Assembly (NCBI GenBank): GCA_021234155.1
Contig: JAJEKV010000018.1
Coordinates: 18,883,423-18,947,422, forward strand
Direction: 5' to 3'
DNA length: 64,000 bases
From: Isoetes taiwanensis
Lineage: Eukaryota > Streptophyta > Lycopodiopsida > Isoetales > Isoetaceae
Shown: positions 39,123 through 51,522 of the stretch, piece by piece
How the letters are laid out: the number at the start of each line of letters is the position of its first letter
Numbering within the stretch: position 1 is the first letter of the stretch
Program-made: the position numbers and the translations under genes
The notes under the pieces: model-generated
Told to the model about the DNA's origin: nothing
The model's input: only the letters and a program-made list of their open reading frames with translations
Database searches by the model: none

Positions 39123-40786
39123 TCTCGCCCAAACAAAAAATGGGCCGGTCCCCTCGGCCCTCTTACTTCAAAGATTTTCATATGTTTAATACAATAAGTT
39201 AGTCTTTTTTGGCACAAAAAAGATCTAACTGGGGGTTTTAACGGATCCCTCCAAACCCTATAATTCAAAGATGGGGGTTTTAACGGATCCCTCCAAACCT
39301 TTCTAAATAATTCAAAGATGGGGGTTTTAACGGATTCCTCCAAACCTTTCTGAAGATGGGGGTTTTAATGGATCCCTCCAAACCTTTTTTAAAGATGGGG
39401 GTTTTAACGGATCCCTCCAAACCTTTCAAAATGATTCAAAAATATATTTAAAGCTTTTTTTTTTTTTTTCGTGAACTTCACACCATGTAATTTGTATGCC
39501 AAGATAATAAAAAATCAATGGTAATTTCGGGCTTTGGGTAAAGGCTCAAATGAATGTAGAGACAAATGTCAAGAAAATATATTCTTTTTGGCAAGGTAAG
39601 GAGAAGGGGGTCAAATTTTAAGAAGGGGACGCCCAAACAAAAATTTGTGTATCATGATTTAAATGGGCTAAGCAATGGTCGAGAAAGGAGACATAAAAAA
39701 TTAAAAAATAAGGAGGCAATGGTTCAAAAATAAGATAAGCAAATAGGGCAGGGCACGAATAATAGGGCAACACAGCAGAGATTTCGGCAAAGAAGGCTTT
39801 TGAAGATCGTGGCAGGCGGCGTCCTTTGCTCAAATTTTGGCTGCTCTCGACTTCGGCAGCACAGATATGGCAGGCAGTGAGTATGGCGGTTTAAGGCAGA
39901 TCAGGCAGCAGAGTACAGTGTTTTCTTCATCCTTCTTCCTTTCTTTGCAGGTTCGGCATCATGGCTCAGTGCTTCAGTTTTATTTTTGCAGATCTTGGTG
40001 GGCGATGGCAGAAGGCTTCTACTTTTTTTCTTCTGATCATTTTCTTCTTCTGCAGGGCACGGCTATGGCGGATGGAGCAGAGGTGGGCGAACAAAGGCGG
40101 CTGCCCTTTATCTTTATGCCTTTCTCTTTTTCTGTTACAGATTCAGCACGCAGATGCTTGTTGCATTTCTTCCCCTTTTTAATGGTAGAGCAGATGCTAC
40201 AAGGATATGGCAGAAGAGTATGATGGCAAAACCAGGCTGCTATGGCATTCTTTCCTCTTTCTTCTCTGTATTACTCTTCTGGAGATGGTCGCAGAGATTT
40301 GGTTATGGCAGAATGCTAGGGCAAAGGTTTTTTTGTGTGCAAGGCAGTAATAGAAAATTCGGATCTGGCTTAAAAAGAAAGAAAAAACAGAAGAAATGAC
40401 CTTTGAATTGCAATTAGGAATAGAAAGAGAGAGCAAGGTGCAGCGATGGAGAATGGGCTATGTTTTTTGCATTTGTAGCAGAGCTATGGTTTCTTCGCAA
40501 GATCAGGGGGCAAGTTCAAAGGCGTTAGGCCAGGAAAAAGAACAGATTTTCTGGAGGGCTGGCTTTGCTGGCTCTCTCGAAATAAATCAAGAAGTATAGT
40601 ATCTGCACTATCCTGCACCACATAGATTTAAAGTATCAAGAAACCCAAAAAAACATAAAGATTCGAGCAGCTTCTTTCCTGATTTTTCTTCTTTCTGCAG
40701 CATATTCAAGCAGCAAACAGTGATCATAGAAGAGAGCAGCACAAAATGATCTGGGAAAACATCAGATCTCGGTAGGACCTCCATAA

Positions 40787-41345
40787 TGATGGCGGGTTTT
40801 CCCACACCCCCATCATTCGACCTCAAAGGCGTAAACGGGATCATCCGGTCTTTGCTAGATTAAAACAAAATGCTTGACCGAATTGGAATAAGAATAAAAA
40901 AAATAATATGGGCCCAAAAATCTTCTTTTATAATCAAGAACCGCATGGAAATACAATGGAAATCATCCTCCCATGTCTACGAACCATGGGAGGCTTCTAC
41001 CAGATCATGTGGAGGCTGCCACCCTCCACAAAATCGTGGAGCGAGGAGAGAGAGGAGGAGCTCGTGCTCCTCAAAACAGTTATATAATTCTTGCCTCTTC
41101 ATCTCCACCCTTCAAAATGCACCTCTTGATCTCGCCCTTCCATCCTTGCCTCCTCATCTCAACCCTTGAAATAACACCTCTTGATCTTGACCTTTGAATA
41201 TGCACCCCTCCTCAAACATTAACAATATTTTTAAGAGCCTTTATATATTGAGCTCTTTTACAATATCTCAATTTCTTCACACCCCAAAATGGTTTTGTTT
41301 CACAAATCTTTTCATGTTGACCGGGTGCCAAAAACCCGGTCAACA
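40787..41345 (+). repeat. TRIM-like element, right LTR
   Basis: 559 bp. Differs from the middle LTR mostly where the latter has CAG or CTG (for example 'ggcagaaatcagg' against 'ggcgtaaacggg', 'aactggcatgg' against 'aaccgcatgg'). Confidence 0.8.
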
Positions 41346-41350
41346 CACAG

Positions 41351-42578
41351 GTCTAAAAGAATTTTGGAGTTAATTCACACAGATTTGTGTGGACCCATAA
41401 ATGTAACTAGTATATCTGGTTACAAGTATTTTATGACCTTCATTGACGATTTCAGTAGAAGAACTAACTGTTATTTATTGAAATCAAAAGACCAAGCTCT
41501 AGATGCTCTTAAAATATTTATTGCTGAAGTAGAGTTGGAAACTGGAGCAAAGATCAAACGTATCAGATCTGACAGAGGTGGTGAATATCTGTCAGATGAA
41601 TTTAAATGGTTTTGTGCTTCCAAAGGTATTAAAAGACAGCTTACGTGTAGGTATTCTCCACAGCAGAATGGAGTGGCAGAAAGGAAAAATAGAACCTTAT
41701 TAAATGCAGTTAGATCTATGTTGAAGTACTCAGGATTGCCTAATTTTTTATGGGATGAGGCACTGAAAACTGCTGTGTTTATTCAAAACAGGTTGCCTTC
41801 TATGAGCATTAATGGAGCCATATCTGAAATGTTGTGGTCTGGTAAAGCACCATCTTTTGATAAATTTAAAACTTATGGTTGTTTGGCATTTGCACAGGTT
41901 CCAGAAGAATTAAAGAAAAAGCTTGATGATCGATCTTATATCTGCTATCTGGTAGATTATGATGCAAACTCAAAGGGATATAGATTATATAATCCAGCTC
42001 AAAGAAAAGTAATCATTAGCAGAGATGTGGTATTTTCTGAAAATCAGTTTTATAGAACTATTCCAAAAGTAAACACAGCAGATGGCATAGAAGGTATGAA
42101 GAATCAAGAAGAAACTAATAGTCTACATGAAGAGTCAATTAAACATGAAGGAAAAACTAGTGCAAATGGTCAGACTAAGGTTGCAGACTTTAGTGACGAT
42201 GATGATGAGGTAGAACAAGTAGAAGAACCTGCAAATGAGATTGAAAAACCTGCAGAAGAAATTCAACATACACATGAAGAAATAGTGGAAAGACTCTTGG
42301 CAGAACTGGAAACTCCTCAGAACAATCCTACTGCTATTTACTGTGACAATACCAGTTGTATAGCTATGTCAAAAAATCCTGTTCTTCATGAAAGAACAAA
42401 GCACATCGAAATGGAAGTTCACTTTCTTAGAGACATGGTGAAGAAAAACATGCTACAAATGATATATGTTGGAACTGAAGGACAATTAGCTGATATTCTC
42501 ACTAAGGCACTTACAGCCAGCAGGTTTCTCAAGTTAAGAACATTGATACAGTATAATAATAATCTGCTTATTACATGA
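41351..42578 (+). CDS. Copia integrase and RNase H tail (3' part of gag-pol, RT deleted)
   Basis: Continuation of the copia polyprotein downstream of the TRIM-like insertion. The integrase core shows a full DD35E triad: Asp in HTDLCGP (41,382-41,384), Asp in RSDRGGEY (41,571-41,573) and Glu in GVAERKN (41,679-41,681), 35 residues after the second Asp. The frame then passes through an acidic linker rich in E and D (about 42,190-42,310). It jumps at about 42,320 into the last part of RNase H (IYCDNTSCIAMSKNP, HIEMEVHFLRDMV, GQLADILTKAL). Reverse transcriptase and most of RNase H are missing, yet the frame stays open to TGA at 42,576. The element therefore cannot copy itself without help. The upstream 20 codons of the open frame lie in the TRIM LTR and are not part of this gene. 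Confidence 0.9.
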
Positions 42579-42586
42579 AGGGGGAA
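42577..42586 (+). other. Copia polypurine tract
   Basis: GAAGGGGGAA lies directly before the TG start of the 3' LTR, the usual plus-strand primer position in plant copia elements. Confidence 0.85.
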
Positions 42587-43317
42587 TGTTGTGTTTATCA
42601 TGTAATAAGTGTAAGGGAAGATTCTAGACTTGAGAGTGAAGTTGCAAGTTCATTTCTATGCTAAGATCCAGAATGGTGTAAGAGCATATATGTTTGTAAG
42701 TTGGACTCAAAGGAGTTGAAGAGCTTCATGCAAATGATAAAATATGAGAATATAAGTTTCAATGGTCGAAGACGCATTTTTGAACCTTAGGCCTGTGGGA
42801 TATTTCGAGATCGGGAGTTTTCTTAAGTTAGAAAGCTGATCCAGTGCGAAACCGACGGATCCTGAGTTTGAAAGATGATCACAATATAAACAAGGTGTTT
42901 GTTGGAGAGATCGTGTAGGTGAACAGAGTTATTGTTCGTCGAATCCGGCTGGTCAACCTTGCTACAGTATCAGAGTCAATACCCGAGCTACAGTGCTAGA
43001 TTTGCTTGTATAATATCTCAATGGTTTTCATATGTCTTAAGCTAGCCTCATGTAGAAAAGGGACAATTGAATAACTTTGCTTTAGTTGTTCAATGGTTTG
43101 TAGCTGGTTGATTCTTCAAAGTGTAAACTAAAAGCTTGTGGTTGTAGTGAACAAATTATATGGCTTGAGGTTGTTGGATGAGTGACCATATCTTGGCTCC
43201 ATAAACCTAGGCTATATGAGAGATATAATTAATACAAGCTTTTGTTTACAAAGTTGTCTAGCAAATTTGGTGAATTAAGTCGTATGGTTATACTGACAAT
43301 TCTGGAACAACTCTACA
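42587..43317 (+). repeat. Copia 3' LTR, full length
   Basis: 731 bp from TGTTGTGTTTATC after the polypurine tract to ...AACTCTACA. It is the only complete LTR of this family in the window; the first ~385 bp are absent from all 5' LTR copies. Whether a target-site duplication (candidate next bases 'tttgg') existed cannot be checked because the 5' flank is replaced. Confidence 0.85.
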
Positions 43318-43690
43318 TTTGGAAGAGAGATCAATGGTTGCGATTATGCTGGCGACTAAAAATTTCGATTTCGCTGGGAATATGCCGTTGCGATTTCGCA
43401 ACACTAAAAATTGAATATTAGCAAAATCTAAATTTTGTGCTCCTCCATAAACCCTAAACATGGAATCCTGGCAGATCTGTATGAATTTGTTGGCACTAAG
43501 GCAGTGAAATCTTTTCTATCAAAAGCATGGCAGATCTATGGACGGAATTTTCTCCTCTCCTGCAAATAAAATGAGATAAAATATATATGCAGAACGGTTC
43601 TTGTAACACATTTGCTGGATCAATGTATGCTGGATTAGAGAGTATGAACCCGAATCAATGTATGATGTGTTGTTATTATCTCACCCTAAA
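43318..43690. other. Unassigned sequence between copia and LINE
   Basis: No gene recognised. Contains 'ttgcgatt' repeats near 43,335-43,400 and two 'tggcagatct' strings (43,468 and 43,528). Confidence 0.4.
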
Positions 43691-43699
43691 TTCCTGTCC

Positions 43700-45040
43700 C
43701 CTTCTCTTTATATGCAACAAAGGCAGTTAAGATCGGTACTATAGATGGCCTTGCCCACTTGAGCAACTCTACCCGTATACCGTCCAAATCTCCCAATTTC
43801 CCATTGGCACGGTGTTGTAAGTCTCTGTGTTATTTAGTGCTAGCCCTTCCTTAGGGGGTATTGCTGTTCCTACACCTAGAGGATCATAGAGCTACTGCAA
43901 GTATTACCCCCACTGCCTGGAAGTGATGTTCATTGCAGACTATACTGGCTTTCTGAGCACCCTCTGCCAAAAGGTCCCCAGATGACGGCCTAAGAGATAA
44001 AACATTTCCCCTTGATGCCTCGTAATATACTTGGCTTTCTTAGCCTTGAGGAAAACACGATACTATCTAGTCGCGTGTGAGCATAGGGTGGGATCTGTGA
44101 TTTGGTAGAGCCAGTGTTTGAGTTCTTACATGCAGCATCAAACCACTGGTTACATGGAAAGGTTGTGGTCTCCAAGATCCATCACGGGCAGCTTCTCCCA
44201 AAATAGCTCTCCGCAGCAGTCTTGAGTATGTTAATCAAATGGCATATTTATTGCTCTAGCATAGGGAACTACAAAATTTCTGTCAAGTCATCTGAACGTA
44301 AGCCTCGGCATATTTTTAATGCAATCGCAGCTGATACATGTGAGGAGCTGCCGCACATGGGTGTTTGAACAACCTGCCAAGCCAGTTGTAGGTAGAGTGA
44401 CAGGTGGTCTGACTCGGCCTTTCCATCTCTACTGTCTATGCCCACCCGAAAGTGATTGACCACACACATGCATATCCTGCTCAGCCACTAATAAATATAT
44501 AATCCACCACACTGGATCCCCCCCAGTTCTCGTGTTTGCAAGTGCACTTGTGGGAGGACGACCGTAGTCCATTGCAAACTACCAAGTCAAAGATAACCAG
44601 AGCAAAAACAACTGCCTACTATAGCGCATAATCTGGTTGTTGCCCGTGGCCAAGCCACTTCTGCAAGGCGCAGCTGCAATCCATCAGCCAAGGGATCAAA
44701 TTTCATGGATTGTTCCACCCCCATGAATGCATTAAAGTATCCAAAGAGTATGACACTATCCAACTGCTTGTGCCTATCCACATCCGAATGGGTGTGATAG
44801 AAGTTGCTTTCTGTGTGCGGGAAGTAGTAGGCTGCTACAAAGAGAAGGTTTTCACTGCAACTTTGTATACGCACCCCCAGGTATCAGTTGTGCACGTCTG
44901 TCTTGTGTAGGAAGATTGATTGTTCCAAGACTATCCGATAATAGTAGGCATCCCCCCCTTCCCCCCTTCCCCCGTGTCCCCTGTGTCCCCATTTCCTTGT
45001 GCAAGTATGGAAGCCTGAGTGATGCTGGTAGCCTCACAGG
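43700..45040 (-). pseudogene. Decayed LINE ORF2: endonuclease and start of reverse transcriptase
   Basis: Reading the minus strand from about 45,040 downward: a stretch with CLLLSDSLGTINLP and AQLIPGG; then 44,874-44,587 with LFVAAYYFPHTESNFYHTH and LDSVILFGYFNAFMG; then FRVGIDSRDGKAESDHLSLYL (44,269-44,469, written here in part); then a linker; and near 43,730-43,800 a DGIRVELLKWARP-like start of RT. The order matches an APE-type endonuclease followed by RT of a plant LINE. The catalytic GDFNA motif reads GYFNA (Tyr codon at 44,737-44,739), and several frameshifts and stops occur, so it is inactive. The rest of RT is absent. Confidence 0.6.
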
Positions 45041-48000
45041 TGGAGTAGCATGTGCCTTGCATGCTCCTATATAAGGAAGATGAAATCTATATCTACAGCA
45101 ACGAAGTTGAGACTATCTCCCTTCTACCATAAAAAAAACCCTGACAATTCTAGGCAACCACCCGGAGGCACAATTCTTACTTGCTGGTGATAGATGCAAA
45201 TGCAGATTCAGTTGTGGTAGCAGAGCGAGAGGCAATAGAAGCGAAAGTAGCATGCGAAATAGGGCAGTGGCAGGTGAGGCAGCCGGAGCAGGACATGAAG
45301 TTGAGGGCGGAGTAGAAGCATGATCAATAGCAGCAGGAGCTTCGGGAGAAGGATCCTGATGGTTCACAACAGAATCTGGCAATCGGAAGGTCTGCATTTT
45401 GTCGTGGACCAATCCTGCTATTTTCCCTTGGTGGCAGATGCTCTTAACATGGGTCAGCTCATGCCAATAGAACTTCTGTTGTGCTGGAGCAAGATCTCAG
45501 TCAACACACAAGGAGGTCTCCCTTCAACTACTGAAATAATATTGGATAACTGATGGGTGATTCCATATAATATAAATTTGCAGTGCAAGTTTCAAAGTTT
45601 TGTCCCTTTATATTTATTGTGCCCATTATAACGTTCCTTGTTGATTGCATTAGGTGGCCACATCAATGACAAATGTATGCTTTGATATGTTAGAAGGTGA
45701 GAAGAAAAAAAGATCCAAGGCTAGGGGAAAAAAAAGAAAAAAAGAAAAAAGGGGAGATGAGAGTAAGATTACTTTTTTTGCCAGCTTGGCTTAGAAAAGC
45801 TAGCATATGTATATGTGGGCTCTTCTTAAAATAAAGATAAAAGATTTTCATGCCCACAGGGACCCAATCAAACCACGGGATGAGAATCGACCAAAAGGAC
45901 ATAAGCCCCAGCAGAAATCAGGGGCTATGCCCCATAACAAATCATAACAATAATAATGAAGCAAAGAATAAAACAAAATAAAACAAAATCGGGAAGCACA
46001 GAGCTATACAGAAACTATCCATGGTTTAGATGGCCGTTGATCTTGAATAACAGCCTGACCTCCTCTCTATACGATCCACTTTTATTGTAGTCGAGCCTCG
46101 CGCACCCGAAATAATTCTTCTTTGCCATGCTATTGAGGATGTTTATGGATAAGTGTCATCCAATCGCCAACCACAATTATTGCTGCATGGGCAACATTCT
46201 AATCAGGTTACTATCAGAAATGTGTATTGTCAATCATGTGATGACTGTAATGTCCACTATTATTAGTAACCTTCTCTTGGACATGTACAAGAGCTGGACA
46301 TGTACAAAAAGTCTGGTAGTTGTATAGATGCAGATGCATGGGGAGCTTTGAGTACATGGGCATCAAAAATGTCATTTCTTGACAAGCATACTGTCATGAC
46401 ATATATAGGCTACCAAGACTATGAAAGTTAGTAGGCTTAATGCCCAAGGGGGTCACCTTCTTTGTCATTAAGCTTACTCCAGAAAAAATTGATCCATTCT
46501 CGCATATTTTGGCTGGTTTCCACAATGGCATTGTTGTTTTGACTACTTTGATCAATATGTATGGGATATATGAGAGTTCTTAGAATGCTAAAGTACGGTT
46601 CCAAAACCATCCCTTAGCAATATGAAAGTACAAAGATATTTTGGAGTTTCTTGAATCAAGTTTAAATGTTCTTGCTAATTAATTTGTGATAAGAAGATAC
46701 GATTGCAGATTCTGTCTTATCTGTAGTAGAATTTGGTACTGGTGTAGCATTATTTTCTTACAATCCATAATTTCCATCACTATTATACCCAACTGCAATC
46801 CTTAATGTGGCAGCAAGTCTATAACCATGGTCAAACTATAATCAGAGCCTACATAATATCCAGGTTTAATCTAATCTAATTAGAATGCCACAATACGTTG
46901 TGTTTCACATTAGATAGCTTGAGTTATAATCCAATGTCCAGATTGTTGTCTGCACAAGAAACCTTGTTTAAATGTCCTTTTTAACCTGGTATCCAGAACA
47001 AGCATGAAAAAGTATAAAACAGGTATGACACAAGTTAGTAGAGTCCTAGTAGAGTCCTATCTGGTCTTCTTATTTCTTAATAGATTTGCTAGTCTTTGCA
47101 AAGGAAAAGCAAATAATGGACATACCTGGTAAGGCATTCCAATTTTTTTATGGTCACAAGTTGTATAGGCTATAGGTATGTCTAGAAAGTTCTATATTAG
47201 GAGATTAAATCAAATGTGAAGGTGATCAGATGCCTTTGTGCTATTTGGTTGCGTCGCATTGGGTTCGAAGATGTTAAGATGACGTGTTCATTCAGAATGG
47301 AAGAATGTAACAGTACATCCCAAAAATGATTAAGGAGATTTGTCATATTTTGTTCAACACCACCAACTACACAATTGATGCGGTAATATCTCAATTGTGC
47401 CGGTAGAATATGCTTGCATAGATCAAATTGACCTTTGTATTTTAATAAAAGAAGGTGTAGTTTATGAACTATTGTACAGTTTATGTTAAACAGTTATACA
47501 GTATGGACGAAAAAAAGTTAAACAAGAGCCATAATGAGGATTTCCCATTAAAGCTGATTTTGCCTTTTAAACTAGTGTGTTATTGAACTTTTTGGCTATT
47601 GTGAACAATGTAGCATTATTTGCTTACTGACAATCCATAATTCTCAACATGGTTTCATGAAAGTCGTTTGCCGTCATGGTGGGTATGGCAGAAGGGCTTT
47701 GCTTTGATAATGGTGGTTATGGGCGGAAGGTCTAGTGCGTTTGCTCTTACACCTAAAACTCATTTAGAGATTCATCCAGCCGTGATGGTCAGTCTGGTGG
47801 AAGTCTATGAACATGCCTAGACCATAATCAAAGCCCACGTCCAGGTCTAATCTAATCTAGTTAATGCACCCCAGAACGCTTGTACGTGATGCTATCATGA
47901 ATAAAAGATAGAAAAGAATTGTCAATTGTATCGCCAATCATGACAAATGACTTCAAACCAATTTTAATGTAGCAAGAACTGGACACAAGGTAAGCATTAA

Positions 48001-48190
48001 ATGCTCATTGTTTATTCATATCAAGCACAATAATCTTCTAAGTATTTATGTTCATATTCTTTACCAGACAAGTGCAGCAACAACTCCAAACAACACGCAA
48101 CAAAGTTACAATATAATCTATGTAATGGACATGCACCACAAATATGACAAATAGTAGCTTTAGCCATTATCTTCAGTATAAACTACTATG
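45041..48190. other. Gene-poor stretch with a diverged internal duplication
   Basis: No gene recognised. A purine-rich tract with A runs lies at 45,700-45,760. Two segments, 46,735-46,900 and 47,605-47,890, share 'gtagcattatt', 'caatccataatt', 'ataatca(g/a)agcc' and 'taatctaatcta' in the same order, an old direct duplication about 0.9 kb apart. Short frames look random. Confidence 0.4.
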
Positions 48191-48244
48191 AATGTGCATG
48201 CATGATATTTCCCCATTTTTACTGTTGCTACCTTTCCTCAGCGT

Positions 48245-48763
48245 TTGAAACGATGTTGGAAAGAGCACTGCACTACATGGTTTGCCCGTTGGGCTGTGCA
48301 ACCAGAGCACTGCCTGATGCTTGCCAGTTCTGATCCTGAGCTTTTGCAACAATATCTCAATGGTCGTTTTTCTCAAAAGATATGGGACGCAGTTACTTTG
48401 GCCCAAGTGAAAACTGGTCATTATCCTGCACACATAAATCCCACCTTGGCACCAGGGCCCCAAGCTTATTTGCTTGCTTCATTGTCCAGGAACAAGCTTG
48501 TAGCTATTGCATCAATTCGCACGGGGTCCCACAGGCTACGGATTGAGACAGGTAGATGGGAGCGGCCGCAATTGCCGCGAGAAGCGAGACTATGTGCGTG
48601 TTGCCAGTTACAGGTTATTGAAGATGAAAGCCATACTCTTCTGAGTTGCCCTGCTTTTGAGATAGTCTGGAATCATTTTTTGACCTTAGCATTACATTCC
48701 TTCCACAACTTCTCAGAGCACCATCTGTGCATGACTTGGCATTATACATACTTGAGGTTCTAG
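48245..48763 (+). pseudogene. LINE RT C-terminal fragment with zinc-finger tail (zf-RVT)
   Basis: 172-codon open frame with no ATG start (first codon TTG), so a fragment. It contains NKLVAIASIRTGSHRLRIETGRW (quoted in parts: ASIRTGSHRLRI, ETGRWERPQLP) and then CACC...EDESHTLLSCPAF, the Cys-Cys-His-Cys finger typical of the C-terminus of plant non-LTR retrotransposon ORF2. A pyrimidine tract ending in CAG lies just upstream of the frame, so use as an exon is conceivable but unsupported. The 3' end to 48,966 belongs to the same insertion. Confidence 0.7.
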
Positions 48764-48966
48764 ATAAACGTCTGCAATTACTGAGCCCTCGGTAGTCATT
48801 ATCTCCGCTTGTCTAGTATCATCATTACTGCAAAGGTTTTTCCCTTGAAAACCTTTCGAGGCAGAGGTTTTTTAATCCTAGTAGTAATGATTGTACTAGC
48901 CCATTGTATGGGTCCCATGACCTATTGGTCTCCGTGGACGTTAAAAAAACTATTCTATTCTATTCC
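48764..48966 (+). repeat. LINE 3' UTR and (TATTC)n tail
   Basis: Follows the zf-RVT fragment. Ends with 'ggtctccgtggacgttaaaa' context and 'ctattctattctattcc', a short-repeat tail of the kind found at LINE 3' ends. It resembles the (TTATC)n tails inside the array at 18.5, 22.7 and 26.8 kb. Confidence 0.6.
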
Positions 48967-51520
48967 TTTACATCCACTGTAATGATTGAACACCAACATA
49001 AAACTTGTTCATTTTAACAATCATCCTATATGTAATTGTTCCATAAAGTGCAAAAATGGAGATTTTATAAACATTGGAAGTCAACACAACATTTCATCGC
49101 AAAGCACACAAAAATGTATCTTCTTTTGTATACCTATAATTCTTATTTGTTGTAGCCGCTCAACACTTCTTGTTTGTTGTATGTAGTCAATAGGCACAAT
49201 GTTGTAGCATCTATTTAAATACTACAAATAACGAACTATTTGATTGTCGTTAACATCATTTTGGATGATATGAATCCATCTTTGTAATTTTTCATATCAA
49301 ACTCTTTTCAGTGTCTAAACAAACACTAAAGATTTGAATATGTGGATCCTTAATTTTCCCTTATCCACTTCTTGCTTAGACATCTTGAGATTCTTAACTT
49401 GAAGATGTCATCCTAAGCTTCACGATTAACCCTAAAATCACGTAATGCATCCAACAAAACTTCAAAATTACAATCACAATTGTAGTGTCACCTCTATATA
49501 TCGTGGCATCTAAATGCAAACTAATATATACAAAACCTATTCTCACCATTCAACTCCACCAGACAAACAATGCAAATGCAAAAAACGTGATAACCTAACC
49601 CGATTATGCAATCCAACCCACCCCTTGTTCAAGCCTGTGTTACCGCTATATATATTTTATTTGGAACTCATGTTGATGGTTGCGTTGGTAATGCTCCATC
49701 ACATTGAGATTCCAAGTAATAATCCTTTGATCCGTGTGCTGCTGTAGAGGTGACTGGAGTAACCTATAGTTAATGCTATGAAGGATCAAAGCCTTACACC
49801 CCTGTTTATGTTTTCAGTTTTCATTTGCAACTAGTTTAGTCATTTTTTGAAGGTCTTCTGTAGTTGCATTCTATGTTGTTAAGAGGTCAATGCTGGTAAG
49901 CACTAGGTCCGTCGGAGTTGCATGTTGGTCCATCAGCTTGGTAGGTAAGTTCCATTCATGGTTCGCAGAAGGTTCACCATGGTTACACCGTAGTCTATTT
50001 AGGTTGTTGGTCTTTAAAGTGGTCCGCATGGATAATGTTAAGTCAATTAGGTTAATAAAAGAGACCTACTTTCGCTAATTGCCCTCTCTCTTTTTTTTAT
50101 TGATCCATATCAATTTCAATTCCTGATTTCACGGTATCATGTTATATATTCACACTCCTAGCCCAGTTCGTCAATTGGATCCGCAGAACTTCAAATATAG
50201 CAATTGATGTATTAAGTGGTCCAAAGACCATGAGCACAGCTTCAGATATAGAAATTGATGCATTAGGGCGGTCCAAAAACCATGTCTTCACATTACTACA
50301 ATAAGGTCCGAAATGAATAGAATCAAAAACCTTAGAAGAACTCTTTGAAACACTCTGCGTTAGTCAATGATGGTAAGTAGCAACATTGGGAAAGGTATGA
50401 ATAAGATTGAGAATAAGATATGATGCTTCTTTGTTGTTTGTATGTTGAATGGCATCCCCGGATCCATTGTTGAAGTAATATGCATGCTCGTTTATTTCTA
50501 TTGTGGGGGTCTAACTTTTTACCTTTAAAACATGTTAATGCAAAGTATATATTATTGTTGTTTATGAGGAATAAGATATTACATTTTGTTTAGGCATATT
50601 GAGGTAAATTGGCTGTTGCAGGACCATTGAAGGCAAAACACATTTTCTAGTCCAGAATGTGGTTATAGATGCATTACAGCAAAAACTAGTAAATGGGTGC
50701 CCGGTGTTGCCGGGCTAATGTTCTGGGATGTGTTGTTGCTTGGCCTTAACATCCATATGTGCAACTTTCAATTTTCTTTGGTAATTATTGTTCAGTACAC
50801 GCATCTTTATGGTGAGCTTATGTTCCTCAACATGATCCCGTGTATATGAGTACTTCAAGGGAGCATCCGCAATTTGGGTCAATTTCCTCGTGGAACCTGG
50901 CAAAAATCTTCTCTCGAGACAACAATGATCCCCCCTAAAAATGACATCACATGATGGAGTATGCTATCTCAGTGCTTCATAAACATGTTTATGGATCATT
51001 GGAGCCTCATCCAATATAATCATGCGAGTCGCTCATATCAACTTTGCCATCTCAGACTGCTTTGAAATACTGCAAGTTGATGTTTATCGGTATCTTTAAC
51101 CTCGAATTTGCAGTCCGCCCACTGTTGCTTTGGTTGAGCGTTGGTCAGCCGTGTGACGTCTTATGGGAGTGTGATATTTTGCTTGGGCCTTGATTAAGTA
51201 TAGTTCAATAGGGAATAGGTGCATTAGCACATTTTTATTTTTTTTATTAACATTCTTGGACGACATAATAAGCAGACGAGGCTAAATTACACGTAATTGT
51301 TCTTTACATCAAAGAGGAGATAATTGATGACATGTGACAGATGCTATTTGTCATCAATGGCGTTTGGAAATTGATTTGGTGGTTCATGTGTCTTTTGTTC
51401 ACCACGGGATCATAGACACCTCAAATATTTTTGAGTGGTGCAAAATGTTCATTTGCAAATACTTGGCGTTTGAAAATAGGTTAGGATCAAAACGAAACAA
51501 GCCGGGTAGCCGGATTTTTG
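48967..51520. other. Intergenic sequence upstream of the carrier gene
   Basis: No gene recognised. A ~53-bp imperfect tandem duplication lies at about 50,185-50,290 ('cttca(a/g)atatag(c/a)aattgatg' with 'ggtccaaa(g/a)accatg'). Short frames on both strands have no motifs. Confidence 0.4.
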
Positions 51521-51522
51521 CA

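Larger units (their letters stand above)
36454..41345 (+). mobile_element. TRIM-like non-autonomous LTR element, tandem three-LTR form
   Basis: Three LTRs (36,454-36,924; 38,569-39,122; 40,787-41,345), each starting TGATGGCGGG and ending ...GTCAACA or GGCAACA, separate two internal regions of about 1.65 kb. The target-site duplication CACAG is present at 36,449-36,453 and 41,346-41,350. The first LTR lacks about 85 bp present in the others. Internal regions carry a 'gatgggggttttaacggatc' minisatellite, poly-T and no conserved protein domain; their short frames repeat in both copies but resemble nothing. Tandem LTR-internal-LTR-internal-LTR chains are known for TRIM elements and arise by recombination. 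No clear primer-binding site was seen. Confidence 0.85.

Noticed and set aside
37699-40845. Frames of 60-128 codons repeated in both TRIM internal regions
   Set aside because: They are present twice only because the internal region is duplicated; they show no domain, and both strands are open in places.
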